A stretch of DNA of 64,000 bases from CAZQXD01 sp964597315 (GTDB taxonomy: Bacteria; Pseudomonadota; Gammaproteobacteria; Competibacterales; Competibacteraceae). A program made the translations under genes and the position numbers. A model generated the notes under the pieces. It saw only the letters and a list, made by a program, of their open reading frames with translations. It was not told the origin of the DNA and searched no databases. Below are positions 1 to 8,159 of this stretch, piece after piece (position 1 is the first letter of the stretch; each line of letters opens with the position of its first letter). The DNA lies in contig CAZQXD010000017.1 in assembly GCA_964597315.1 (NCBI GenBank), positions 3,235 through 67,234 of the forward strand, read 5' to 3'.

Positions 1-798
1 CCGCACCCGGGCGCCCAAGCGATCAGCGAGGTCATTTTGTAGCACCCGTAGATCGGGGTCTATGGGGGGACTTGATCCCGATTGGCGGGGCTGCTCTTGA
101 AGCTTTCGGGCCAGGTCTTCAGTCTCCCGCACCGACAACCCCCTGAGCATCACCTGCTGGGCGGCCTCCCGTTGCAGATCGACCGACAGCGGCAATAACG
201 CCCGGGCATGGCCCATTTCCAGTTGGCCTTCTTCCAGAAACCGCCGGGCTTCCTCGCCTAACTCCAGCAAACGCAATAAATTGCTCACACCGGCGCGGGA
301 ACGACCAATGGCTTCGGCCACCTGCTGGTGGGTCATCTGGAATTCATCGATCAGCCGCTTGATGGCAAGCGCCTCTTCCAGGGGGTTGAGATCTTCCCGC
401 TGGATATTCTCGATTAGGGCGATGGCCAAGGCCACCTGTTCGGAAACCGCCCGCACCACCGCCGGCACTTCACTAAGCCCGGCGAGCTGGGCGGCGCGCC
501 AACGCCGCTCCCCGGCGATGATCTCGTAGCAGCCGTCACCCATGGGCCGTACGACGATGGGCTGCACCACACCCTGGGCGCGGATGGAGTCGGATAGTTC
601 TTTGAGACTGTCTTGATTAATGGTTCGGCGGGGTTGGTAACGGCCTTTTTGCACCTGCTCAATGGGCAATCTGCGCAGTACGCCATCTTCCGCGAAATCC
701 GCCGTGGCGGCCTCGGACTCGGGCTCGACCCCAACCGTGTTGACCGATTTCAGCAGGGCATCCAGACCCCGCCCCAGACCTCGTTTCTTGACTGCCAC
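1..798 (-). CDS. parB: Chromosome partitioning protein ParB (C-terminus cut by window edge)
   Basis: DNA-binding CTPase clamp that loads at parS and works with ParA to segregate the origin. The reading frame is open to the window edge, so the C-terminal dimerisation domain is missing. The N-terminus is rich in K/R/G (KKRGLGRGLDALL), typical of ParB. The central ParB/Srx domain has GERRWRAAQLAG (the CTP-binding arginine patch) and ENIQREDLNPLEEA, followed by a helix-turn-helix around MTHQQVAEAIGRSRAGVSN. The start is a GTG at 796-798 preceded by GAGGTG; no suitable ATG exists. It lies 38 bp downstream of parA. Its likely targets are the three parS sites at 45.1-48.3 kb. Confidence 0.95.
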   Translation of the reverse strand, partial: MAVKKRGLGRGLDALLKSVNTVGVEPESEAATADFAEDGVLRRLPIEQVQKGRYQPRRTINQDSLKELSDSIRAQGVVQPIVVRPMGDGCYEIIAGERRWRAAQLAGLSEVPAVVRAVSEQVALAIALIENIQREDLNPLEEALAIKRLIDEFQMTHQQVAEAIGRSRAGVSNLLRLLELGEEARRFLEEGQLEMGHARALLPLSVDLQREAAQQVMLRGLSVRETEDLARKLQEQPRQSGSSPPIDPDLRVLQNDLADRLGARVR

Positions 799-836
799 GC
801 TGCACCTCGTGGTGTTTCCCCGCGCAAGGGGGTAGC

Positions 837-1634
837 TTAGACCGCCGCCCGGGAGCTAACCCGCTGGCGGGAGCGCCGAACCATTTCCTTGGCCAACTCT
901 TGATAACTTGCCGCGCCTTTGGAAGCCGTATCGTAAACGATGATGGGCTGGCCATAACTGGGGGCCTCGGCTAGGCGCACGTTGCGCGGTATCGAGGTCT
1001 CGTAGACGGCGGCGCCAAAATGCTCCAGCAACTGGGCGGATACTTCATTGGATAGGCGATTACGATTGTCCACCATGGTCCGCAGCAGACCTTCTATGCG
1101 CAGCTCGCGGTTGGTTGAGCGGCGAACTTTTTCGATGGTGTCCAGCAGCGCCGACAAGCCTTCCAGGGCGTAGTATTCGCACTGGATGGGAATCAATACC
1201 CCTCCGGCGGCGGTTAAGGCGTTGACCGTCAGCATGTTCAGGGATGGGGGACAGTCGATGAGGATATAATCGAAATTGTCACGCACCCCGGCCAGCGCCT
1301 CCCGCAGCCGCTGCTGGCTGTTGGGCATATCCAGCAACGCAACCTCGGCGGCCGTCAGGTCACTGTTGGCGGGCAGCACCTGCATGGCGGCGCTTTCGGA
1401 GAACTGGAGCGCCTCGCCGATGGCCACCTCTCCCAATAATACGTCATAGCTGGTGGCCGTCGCCTGATGTTTGTCGATGCCGCAGCCCATGGTGGCATTA
1501 CCCTGAGGGTCAAGGTCAATGAGCATGACCCGGGGTTTGGCCTTGGTGACAGCCAGACAAGCAGCCAGATTGACCGAGGTGGTGGTTTTTCCCACCCCTC
1601 CTTTCTGATTGGCTATCGCGATGATCTTGGACAT
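837..1634 (-). CDS. parA: Chromosome partitioning ATPase ParA (Soj)
   Basis: P-loop ATPase that forms a nucleoid-bound gradient and pulls ParB-parS complexes apart. The 265-residue protein opens directly with the deviant Walker A motif KGGVGKTTTSVN (about residues 11-22). Walker A' (MLIDLDPQGN) and Walker B (YILIDCPPSLN) follow. There is no N-terminal helix-turn-helix, so this is the chromosomal Soj type rather than plasmid P1/F type. Its ATG overlaps the rsmG stop by one base (TAATG), implying translational coupling in an rsmG-parA-parB operon. Confidence 0.96.
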   Translation of the reverse strand: MSKIIAIANQKGGVGKTTTSVNLAACLAVTKAKPRVMLIDLDPQGNATMGCGIDKHQATATSYDVLLGEVAIGEALQFSESAAMQVLPANSDLTAAEVALLDMPNSQQRLREALAGVRDNFDYILIDCPPSLNMLTVNALTAAGGVLIPIQCEYYALEGLSALLDTIEKVRRSTNRELRIEGLLRTMVDNRNRLSNEVSAQLLEHFGAAVYETSIPRNVRLAEAPSYGQPIIVYDTASKGAASYQELAKEMVRRSRQRVSSRAAV

Positions 1635-2323
1635 TAAGCTTCGCCCGGATTAGCAAACGGCGCCGACGGCGCCCCCAAACCGTTCCTCGCAAGCACGGAC
1701 TGATCGGGAGCCAGGCGGATCAGATGGCGCTCGGCTCCCAGCTCCGGCACCTGCAAGGCATGAATGCCCATTACTTTATAGCCCTCCGGCAGCTCCATCA
1801 ATTCAGCCTCGGGACGGACGCCCTTCATGGCCAGCAAGTCGCCCCCCGAAGCGCACAGCCGCCCGGCGCCAGTCAGGTAGGCCGCCAAGGAGGCGAATGC
1901 TCGGGATACTATGCTGTCGAAGGGCGCTGTCGGCTGGTAGGTTTCCACCCGCGCCTGGACAATCTGCGTATTGGCCAGCTTCAGCTCCAATACCGCCTGA
2001 GTCATAAAGCGTGTGCGCTTGCCGTTGCTGTCCAGTAGGGTGAATTCCAGATCCGGGCGCAGCACGGCCAACGGGATGCCGGGCAGACCAGCGCCACTGC
2101 CCACGTCCAAAACCCGCCGACCCCGCAACCAGGGCAAGACCGCAAGGCTGTCCAAAATATGCCGCGCCACCATGTCCTGGGGCCGACGCACGGCGGTTAG
2201 ATTGTAGGCCCGGTTCCAATGGGCCAGGAGGTCTACATAAGCGGCTAGGCGCGAAGCGGCGTCCTCGGGGGCCGCTATTTGCATTCGCCGCATGCCCCTG
2301 CTGATGCTGTGTTCGATGCTCAC
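1634..2323 (-). CDS. rsmG: 16S rRNA (guanine-527-N7)-methyltransferase RsmG
   Basis: SAM-dependent methyltransferase of 16S rRNA G527 (formerly GidB). The WNRAYNLTAVR signature, the SAM-binding VLDVGSGAGLPGIPLA, and VSRAFASLA are visible. The frame is open upstream to 2434. I chose the GTG at 2321-2323 because it puts the WN motif near residue 36, as in E. coli RsmG, giving 229 residues and no overlap with the upstream gene. rsmG usually follows mnmG; here a DJ-1 family gene is upstream instead, so the canonical mnmG-rsmG pair is split. Confidence 0.93.
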   Translation of the reverse strand: MSIEHSISRGMRRMQIAAPEDAASRLAAYVDLLAHWNRAYNLTAVRRPQDMVARHILDSLAVLPWLRGRRVLDVGSGAGLPGIPLAVLRPDLEFTLLDSNGKRTRFMTQAVLELKLANTQIVQARVETYQPTAPFDSIVSRAFASLAAYLTGAGRLCASGGDLLAMKGVRPEAELMELPEGYKVMGIHALQVPELGAERHLIRLAPDQSVLARNGLGAPSAPFANPGEA

Positions 2324-2384
2324 TAGCCGCCAGTTCCGCCAGAGGGGTGATGGGTTAGGTGGTTGAAGTCTAGCATGAGGCCGG

Positions 2385-2930
2385 TCACGGCCGTTGTAAA
2401 CCGGCTTCCACCTGATCCCGGGTCTTGCGTCCACACAACAGCTCCACGAGCGTCAAGGCGAAATCCATGGCCGTGCCCGGACCACGGGAGGTAATGATCC
2501 GTCCGTCCTGGACCACCGCTGCGCCGGTATCCCGCACACCGGGCGCCCCGTCCAAGATCCCCGGGTACGCTGTGGCTTGGCGGTCTTCCAGCAGGCCCGC
2601 CTCCGCCAACACGCCGGGAGCGGCACAGATGGCAGCCATATAACGGTCGGCCTGGTGCAAGCGTTGCAGTAGCTCGATGATCCGCCGATCCTGTTTAAGA
2701 CGTTGGGCGCCGCCAGCACCGCCGGGCAGTACCACCATCTGGAAATCCCGGTCGAGTACCTGATCGAGCGGACAATCCGCTATCAGGACCACGCCCCGGG
2801 ACGCCGTGATCGGCCCCGGCTCCAGACCGGCCGCCACCACGTCCACGCCGGCGCGGCGTAGCAAATCAATGATGGTGACAGCCTCCAGTTCCTCACAACC
2901 CTGGGCCAGGGGCACCAATACGCTGGGCAC
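2385..2930 (-). CDS. DJ-1/PfpI family protein (YajL-like)
   Basis: Class I glutamine-amidotransferase-like fold of the DJ-1/YajL/ThiJ group. This family includes redox-sensitive chaperones and proposed deglycases; the true activity is debated. The N-terminal EELEAVTIIDLLRRAGV pattern and the nucleophile elbow AAICAAPGVLAEAG (Cys about residue 104) are clear, and the 181-residue length is usual. It is followed by rsmG about 60 bp downstream and preceded by a protease gene only 24 bp upstream, so it may belong to the same minus-strand transcript. Family confident, function not. Confidence 0.85.
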   Translation of the reverse strand: MPSVLVPLAQGCEELEAVTIIDLLRRAGVDVVAAGLEPGPITASRGVVLIADCPLDQVLDRDFQMVVLPGGAGGAQRLKQDRRIIELLQRLHQADRYMAAICAAPGVLAEAGLLEDRQATAYPGILDGAPGVRDTGAAVVQDGRIITSRGPGTAMDFALTLVELLCGRKTRDQVEAGLQRP

Positions 2931-2954
2931 GACGCTGATCCTCGCGGTTGATGG

Positions 2955-4289
2955 TCAACCCTCCTGGGTCTTGAGCAGGGTCAGTCCCTTGAGCAGATTA
3001 AGGGCTTCGTAAAGCTGATAGTCAGTCTGGGCCAAGGGCCGAGGCTGTGGTTCGGGGGCGGGCGGCGCCGGTGTCGCCCCAGGCTCGGCGTCCGTCCCCT
3101 CGGTTTGGCCGTTGGACAAATGACCGGACAGGTTGGCCTCTTTAAGCATGCTCAAACCCGGGGTGTCCGCCAGAGCCACAGTGAAACGCTCCAGCTTGAT
3201 ATCGGGTTTGATGCCCTCGGCCTGGATGGAGCGACCGCTGGGTGTGTAGTAGCGGGCCGTGGTCAGCTTTACGGCCGTGCCGTTGGTCAGGGGCAGAATG
3301 GTCTGTACCGACCCTTTACCGAAGGTTTGCTCGCCCATCACCACTGCCCGGCGATGATCTTGCAGGGCGCCGGCGACGATCTCCGAAGCGGATGCCGAAC
3401 CACCATTGACCAGAACTATCAGGGGGGCGCCACTCAGGCTGTCTCCGGGGGTAGCCTTGAAACGTTGCCGCGAACCCTCGCCACGGCCTTCCGTATAGAC
3501 CACCAGCCCATCTTCCAGAAACAGGTCGGACACCTCCACCGCCGCGCTCAGCACCCCACCAGGGTTATTGCGCAAATCCAGAATCAGACCCTTGAGGGGG
3601 TGTTTATTGTCCCGATGCAATTTTTCCAGCGCCCGCTGTAGATTGAAGCCGGTCCTGGATTGGAACTGCGTGATCCGAATATAACCGAAGCCCGGCTCCA
3701 ATATGCGGTTTTTGACGCTTTGCACCTGGATGACGTCCCGTTTGAGAGTGAGCTTGAGGGGTCCCTCCTCGCCTTCCCGCACGATAGTCAGGGTGATCTC
3801 GGTGCCGGCTCGGCCGCGCATCCGATTGACCGCCTCGGCCAGGGACATGCCCTTGACCGGGGTATCGTCTAAACGGATGATCAAATCGCCGGCCTGCACA
3901 CCTGCCCGCTGGGCGGGGGTGTCGTCGATGGGGGCGATGACCTTGATGAAGCCATCTTCCATGCCCACTTCGATACCCAAGCCACCAAACTGGCCGGAGG
4001 TGCCCACTTGCAGATCCCGGAAGGCGCTGGCATCCAAATAGGACGAATGGGGGTCCAGCCCCGCCAGAATGCCGCGAATGGCGCTTTCCAAAAGCACCTT
4101 ATCATCCACGATCTCCACGTAATCCCGGCGTACCCGGTCCAAAACCTCCGTAAAGGTGCGCAACTCGTCCAGGGGCAGGTTATCTGGAACGGTTTCCTCC
4201 TCCTCCGCCCAGGCCCTCTCTGAGAGCAGGAACGCGCCCAACAACAACCCCGCAGCCATTGGCAAACCATAACGGGTTAAAACTCTCAT
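2955..4289 (-). CDS. Periplasmic S41 C-terminal processing peptidase (Ctp)
   Basis: Serine protease that trims or degrades periplasmic proteins by C-terminal recognition. The 444-residue protein has a signal peptide (MRVLTRYGLPMAAGLLLGAF, cleavage near AWAEE). A PDZ domain covers about residues 90-170 (GLGIEVGMEDGFIKV, PAQRAGVQAGDLI). The S41 catalytic domain has GGSASASEIVAGAL (Ser) and GEQTFGKGSVQT (Lys), the Ser-Lys dyad. A proline-rich tail follows. In many gammaproteobacteria a ctp gene is near a phosphoglycerate mutase; here gpmA lies 111 bp upstream on the same strand. Confidence 0.93.
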   Translation of the reverse strand: MRVLTRYGLPMAAGLLLGAFLLSERAWAEEEETVPDNLPLDELRTFTEVLDRVRRDYVEIVDDKVLLESAIRGILAGLDPHSSYLDASAFRDLQVGTSGQFGGLGIEVGMEDGFIKVIAPIDDTPAQRAGVQAGDLIIRLDDTPVKGMSLAEAVNRMRGRAGTEITLTIVREGEEGPLKLTLKRDVIQVQSVKNRILEPGFGYIRITQFQSRTGFNLQRALEKLHRDNKHPLKGLILDLRNNPGGVLSAAVEVSDLFLEDGLVVYTEGRGEGSRQRFKATPGDSLSGAPLIVLVNGGSASASEIVAGALQDHRRAVVMGEQTFGKGSVQTILPLTNGTAVKLTTARYYTPSGRSIQAEGIKPDIKLERFTVALADTPGLSMLKEANLSGHLSNGQTEGTDAEPGATPAPPAPEPQPRPLAQTDYQLYEALNLLKGLTLLKTQEG

Positions 4290-4400
4290 ACCGGCTCCGT
4301 AAAACTTCTATGAATGGCGAGTAATTAACCCTATGGAAAGCGGTTTAGCAAGTTAGTTGCCGAGCGCCCGGGGAAATATTTCCAACCCCGGCAGGGATGC

Positions 4401-5150
4401 TCAGGCTTTTGCCTTGCCCTGGCTGGCCACGGCGGCCATTAATTTTTCGATTTCCTCGGGATCACCCAGATAGTAGCTTTTTATGGGTCGCAAGCGTTCA
4501 TCCAGCTCATAGACCAAAGGTACCCCCGTGGGGATGTTGAGGCCCACGATCTCAGCTTCGGAGATGTCATCCAGATATTTGACCAAAGCCCGCAGACTGT
4601 TGCCATGGGCGGCGATAAGCACCCGCTTGCCGGCCAGAACCTGGGGGACAATCTGGTCATGCCAGTAGGGAATAAAACGATCGATGGTGGTCTTCAGGCT
4701 CTCGGTACGAGGCAAGGATCGGGGATCGAGACCAGCATAGCGGGGGTCTCTGCCGGGGAAGCGTTCGTCGTCCTCATCCAACTCTGGGGGTGGAGTGTCG
4801 AAACTGCGCCGCCAGACCAGAACCTGCTCGTCACCGAATTTGGCGGCGGTCTCGGCCTTGTTCAAGCCCTGCAAAGCCCCGTAATGGCGTTCATTGAGAC
4901 GCCAGCTACGCACCACGGGAATCCACATCAGATCCATTTTATCCAGAGTGATCCACAAGGTACGGATAGCGCGCTTGAGTACCGAGGTGAAAGCGATATC
5001 GAATGTATAGCCTTCGCGCTTGAGCGTCTCTCCCGCCTTGGTGGCCTCTTCCAGGCCCTTATCGGACAGGTCCACGTCATACCAGCCGGTGAACCGATTT
5101 TCTTTATTCCACTGGCTCTCTCCGTGCCGGAGCAAGACGAGTTTATACAT
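4401..5150 (-). CDS. gpmA: 2,3-bisphosphoglycerate-dependent phosphoglycerate mutase
   Basis: Interconverts 3- and 2-phosphoglycerate in glycolysis and gluconeogenesis. The phosphohistidine motif LLRHGESQWN lies at the N-terminus, with RHYGALQGLNK and the second catalytic His in AAHGNSLRALVK; the 249-residue length is standard for the dPGM family. The start is the ATG at 5148-5150, preceded by a GAGGAGA ribosome-binding site. The frame extends 15 codons further upstream, but those residues have no family counterpart. Confidence 0.96.
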   Translation of the reverse strand: MYKLVLLRHGESQWNKENRFTGWYDVDLSDKGLEEATKAGETLKREGYTFDIAFTSVLKRAIRTLWITLDKMDLMWIPVVRSWRLNERHYGALQGLNKAETAAKFGDEQVLVWRRSFDTPPPELDEDDERFPGRDPRYAGLDPRSLPRTESLKTTIDRFIPYWHDQIVPQVLAGKRVLIAAHGNSLRALVKYLDDISEAEIVGLNIPTGVPLVYELDERLRPIKSYYLGDPEEIEKLMAAVASQGKAKA

Positions 5151-5280
5151 TCTGAATCTCCTCAGCGCGATTCTAGGGTGGGACGCGATTGTCATCGGCC
5201 CGCGAGATGAACCCCAGGGGTTCTGTCAACAACTATAGCACCAGCCACCCTGTCCAATCGGCGGACCGCTTCTCAACTCC

Positions 5281-5298
5281 AGTATATTAATGTATGCT
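5281..5298. promoter_or_regulatory. Candidate operator for the ArsR repressor
   Basis: Imperfect AT-rich dyad with arms AGTATA and TATGCT around a 6-bp centre, ending 33 bp before the ArsR start codon. Autoregulating ArsR-family repressors usually bind such dyads over their own promoter. This is a visual call only; the arms match at five of six positions. Confidence 0.35.
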
Positions 5299-5331
5299 TA
5301 TTTTGTAGTTGGCCAGCCAGGATCATGATCC

Positions 5332-5691
5332 ATGAGTCATAGCAAACAAGGCGCGATACACGGCGCTTCGGCCAATCTTGCTGACGATGACGATTTTCTC
5401 ATCACCCGGGATGAAGACATCGAGCGGGCTTCCCGCTCCCTAAAGGCCATGTCCCACCCCTTGCGACTCAAAATACTCTGCACTTTGGGCAACCAAGAAG
5501 TCAGCGTCCAAGACATCGTCGAGCATGTGGGCACCTCCCAGAGTAATATCTCCCAACATCTGGCCATCTTGAGGGATAAGGGTATTCTCGCTTCCCGCAA
5601 GGATGCCAACCGCGTCTATTATCGGGTCGGCGATGCCCGCACCCTACGGCTCATCGGTATGATGCGCGAGGTGTTTTGTCACCACGGCTGA
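5332..5691 (+). CDS. ArsR-family repressor with BigR/SqrR-like cysteine pair
   Basis: Winged-helix repressor of 119 residues. The helix-turn-helix is around VSVQDIVEHVGTSQSNISQHL, and the wing is SRKDANRVYYRV. Only two cysteines are present, Cys50 (LKILCTLG) and Cys116 (REVFCHHG), 66 residues apart. The same 66-residue spacing and helix context (first in the helix before the DNA-binding region, second near the C-terminus) occurs in the persulfide sensors SqrR (C41/C107) and BigR (C42/C108). The next gene is a rhodanese, which fits a sulfane-sulfur response. The ArsR fold is certain; persulfide sensing is inference. The usual ArsR metal ELCV(C/G)D motif is absent. Confidence 0.88.
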   Translation: MSHSKQGAIHGASANLADDDDFLITRDEDIERASRSLKAMSHPLRLKILCTLGNQEVSVQDIVEHVGTSQSNISQHLAILRDKGILASRKDANRVYYRVGDARTLRLIGMMREVFCHHG

Positions 5692-5765
5692 CCACTCTCG
5701 GCTATGGACAAACAACGTCGTGTGGTATTTTTGCCCATCTCTTTAGTCGGCCCGACACTCTATCT

Positions 5766-6194
5766 ATGGACACCTACATCGATTTCATCATTAAAAACTG
5801 GTATTTATTCGCGGCGCTGGTGGCTATTCTCGGCCTACTGATCGGCGGTGAACTACTGCGGAAGCTCCGTGGCGTGGCCGCGTTAAGCCCCGCCCAGGCC
5901 CTGCAACTGATTAACGATCAGGAGGCCGTGATACTGGATACCCGGGATATCGGCGAGTACAAGGCAGGGCATATTCCCAACGCCCGCCATGTCTCCCTGG
6001 ACACCATCAAAAATCGCCCGGGCGAATTGGAGAAGCTCAAGAACCGTCCGGTCATCGTTTATTGCCGTACTGGCGCTACCTCCACCGCCACCGGCGCCAA
6101 GCTCAAGAAATCCGGCTTCGAGCAGGTGCATCATCTGGCCGGCGGCATTGCCGCCTGGGAAAGCGCCAACCTGCCCATCAGCAAAAAAAAATAG
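5766..6194 (+). CDS. Membrane-anchored rhodanese-like sulfurtransferase (YibN-like)
   Basis: The 142-residue protein has one N-terminal transmembrane helix (YLFAALVAILGLLIGG) and a single rhodanese domain from about residue 40. The active-site loop VYCRTG carries the catalytic cysteine that would hold a persulfide. The start is the ATG at 5766, because the 30 residues upstream in the open frame overlap the ArsR gene and look non-coding. E. coli yibN sits at the same place before grxC-secB-gpsA, so the synteny is conserved. It lies 4 bp upstream of grxC and so is probably co-transcribed. Confidence 0.92.
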   Translation: MDTYIDFIIKNWYLFAALVAILGLLIGGELLRKLRGVAALSPAQALQLINDQEAVILDTRDIGEYKAGHIPNARHVSLDTIKNRPGELEKLKNRPVIVYCRTGATSTATGAKLKKSGFEQVHHLAGGIAAWESANLPISKKK

Positions 6195-6198
6195 CCCC

Positions 6199-6456
6199 AT
6201 GCCCAAAATCGTTATCTACGCCACCGCCTACTGCCCCTATTGCCGCTGGGCGCGGGCCCTGCTGGATGGCAAGGGCGTGGACTATACGGTGCTGGACGTA
6301 GGCCGGGACCCCGCACTGTGGCGAGAGATGACCGAGCGCGGCAACCGCTCCACGGTACCGCAAATTTTTATCGACGATCATCATGTGGGCGGCTTCGATG
6401 ACCTGTCCGCCCTAGACCAGCGCGGCGGCTTAGCCCCCCTGCTGAACGGGCATTGA
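6199..6456 (+). CDS. grxC: Glutaredoxin 3
   Basis: Small dithiol glutaredoxin of 85 residues that reduces disulfides using glutathione. The CPYC active site is at about residues 11-14, with the glutathione-binding STVPQIFIDDHHVGGFDDL pattern (cis-Pro, GG). The start is the ATG at 6199, four bases after the rhodanese stop. A longer frame exists upstream but runs through the rhodanese gene in another frame and is spurious. Confidence 0.95.
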   Translation: MPKIVIYATAYCPYCRWARALLDGKGVDYTVLDVGRDPALWREMTERGNRSTVPQIFIDDHHVGGFDDLSALDQRGGLAPLLNGH

Positions 6457-6618
6457 ACTCCCCCGGCCCCTGGAGCGGTGTCTATGGATCTTGGCGATCT
6501 TGCCCGGCGGGGCGTGGCAACTTCCCGACGCCAACCCTGCGGCTTTGCCATCCCCCCCCCACCCGGGTATACAATTCCTACCCGCAAACTCTTATCCACT
6601 ATTGACCAAGGAACCTCC

Positions 6619-7134
6619 ATGAGTGACGAAACCGCCGCGGCGAATGCCGGGCAGGCCAATACCCAGCAACCGCAACAGCAGTTCGAGATTCAGAAGATCT
6701 ACCTCAAAGACGTTTCCGTGGAGACCCCCAACTCTCCCCTGATCTTCACCGAACAATGGAAGCCGGAGGTGAACCTGCAACTCAACCATACCGCCAACGG
6801 CATCGCCGAACAGGTCCATGAGGTCGTCCTTACCCTGACGGTAACCGCCAAACAAGCCGATAAAACGGCCTATTTGGTAGAGATTAAGCAGGCCGGCATT
6901 TTCGGCTTGCGGGGTTTTTCTGGCGACCAGTTGGGCGCCATGCTGGGGGCCTACTGCCCCAATATGCTGTTCCCTTATGCCCGGGAGGCCATCAGCTCCC
7001 TGATTCAGAAAAGCGGCTTCCCGCCCCTGCTGCTCAATCCAGTCAACTTTGACGCCCTTTATATGCAGCAACTGGCCCGGCAAAAAGCCGCCGCCCAAGA
7101 CCAGCAGCAAGCGCCCAGCAACGGCGCCGCCTAA
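6619..7134 (+). CDS. secB: Protein-export chaperone SecB
   Basis: Tetrameric chaperone that keeps preproteins unfolded for SecA. Family signatures include FEIQKIYLKDVSVETPNSP and GAYCPNMLFPYAREAISSL. The 171-residue length includes a Gln/Ala-rich N-terminal tail and an Ala/Gln-rich C-terminal tail. The ATG at 6619 is preceded by AAGGAAC. About 160 bp separate it from grxC, enough for its own promoter, while gpsA follows within 11 bp. Confidence 0.95.
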   Translation: MSDETAAANAGQANTQQPQQQFEIQKIYLKDVSVETPNSPLIFTEQWKPEVNLQLNHTANGIAEQVHEVVLTLTVTAKQADKTAYLVEIKQAGIFGLRGFSGDQLGAMLGAYCPNMLFPYAREAISSLIQKSGFPPLLLNPVNFDALYMQQLARQKAAAQDQQQAPSNGAA

Positions 7135-7144
7135 ATCGACCATC

Positions 7145-8149
7145 ATGGGCGTCCTGTCCACCGTCGCCGTATTGGGAGCCGGGTCTTGGGGCACTGCCCT
7201 AGCCTTATTGTTGGCCCGCAATCGCCATCCGACGCGGTTGTGGGGTCATGGGCCTCAACATTTGGAGGCCCTGACCCGGGAGCGGGAAAATCACCGTTAT
7301 CTGCCGGGTATCGGCTTCCCGGAGCAATTGCAACCCCAGGCCGACCTGGCAACCGCCGTGGGCGGCGCCGATCTGGTGCTGGTTGTCGTACCCTCCCATG
7401 CCTACGGCCGGACCCTAAACCTGCTTAAGCCCCATCTATCTAAAACTGCGGGTCTGGCCTGGGCCACCAAGGGTCTGGAGTCCGGCAGCGGTCGATTTTT
7501 GCACGAAGTGACCGAGGAGATACTGGGTCCCCGCCCGGCGGCCATCGTGTCCGGCCCCAGCTTCGCCAAGGAAGTAGCAGCGGGCATGCCCACAGCTATC
7601 ACCGTGGCCGCCGCCGACCCAGGCCACGCCCAGCGGGTAGCGGACTGCCTGCACGGCAGCAGTTTCCGGGCTTACACTAGCGACGATGTGGTGGGGGTGG
7701 AGTTGGGCGGCGCCGTCAAGAATGTCCTGGCCATCGCCACCGGCATCTCCGATGGCTTGGGTTTCGGGGCCAACGCCCGAGCGGCGCTGATCACCCGGGG
7801 CCTGGCGGAGATGGTGCGCCTGGGACTGGCGGTGGGCGGCCGCAAAGAGACCTTCATGGGCCTGGCGGGCATGGGCGACTTGGTACTCACCTGCACCGAT
7901 AATCAATCCCGCAATCGCCGTTTCGGTCTGGCCATCGGTCAGGGCCAATCCGCCGACCAGGCCCGTCAGGCCATCGGCCAAGTGGTGGAGGGCGCCGGCG
8001 CCACCCGGGAGGTGATGCTTCTGGCCCACCAGCATCGGGTGGAAATGCCCATCAGCGAGCAGGTGGACCAGGTTTTACATCAGGGCCAGGGTCCCCGTCA
8101 GGCCGTGGAGGCCCTGCTGGCCCGAGGCCCCAAGGCCGAGGCCCTCTAG
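7145..8149 (+). CDS. gpsA: Glycerol-3-phosphate dehydrogenase [NAD(P)+]
   Basis: Makes sn-glycerol-3-phosphate from dihydroxyacetone phosphate for phospholipid synthesis. The Rossmann motif VLGAGSWGTALA is at the N-terminus. The catalytic region contains ELGGAVKNVLAIATGISDGL and the GLAGMGDLVLTCT substrate-binding stretch. The length is 334 residues. The ATG at 7145 places the Rossmann motif at residue 8. It is immediately downstream of secB, as in E. coli. It ends 10 bp from the convergent TRAP permease gene, with no obvious terminator between. Confidence 0.95.
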   Translation: MGVLSTVAVLGAGSWGTALALLLARNRHPTRLWGHGPQHLEALTRERENHRYLPGIGFPEQLQPQADLATAVGGADLVLVVVPSHAYGRTLNLLKPHLSKTAGLAWATKGLESGSGRFLHEVTEEILGPRPAAIVSGPSFAKEVAAGMPTAITVAAADPGHAQRVADCLHGSSFRAYTSDDVVGVELGGAVKNVLAIATGISDGLGFGANARAALITRGLAEMVRLGLAVGGRKETFMGLAGMGDLVLTCTDNQSRNRRFGLAIGQGQSADQARQAIGQVVEGAGATREVMLLAHQHRVEMPISEQVDQVLHQGQGPRQAVEALLARGPKAEAL

Positions 8150-8159
8150 GCAAGCTGGA

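Noticed and set aside
281..840. Several open frames opposite and across parB
   Set aside because: They are shadows of ParB, whose GTG-started frame has all family motifs and runs off the window edge.
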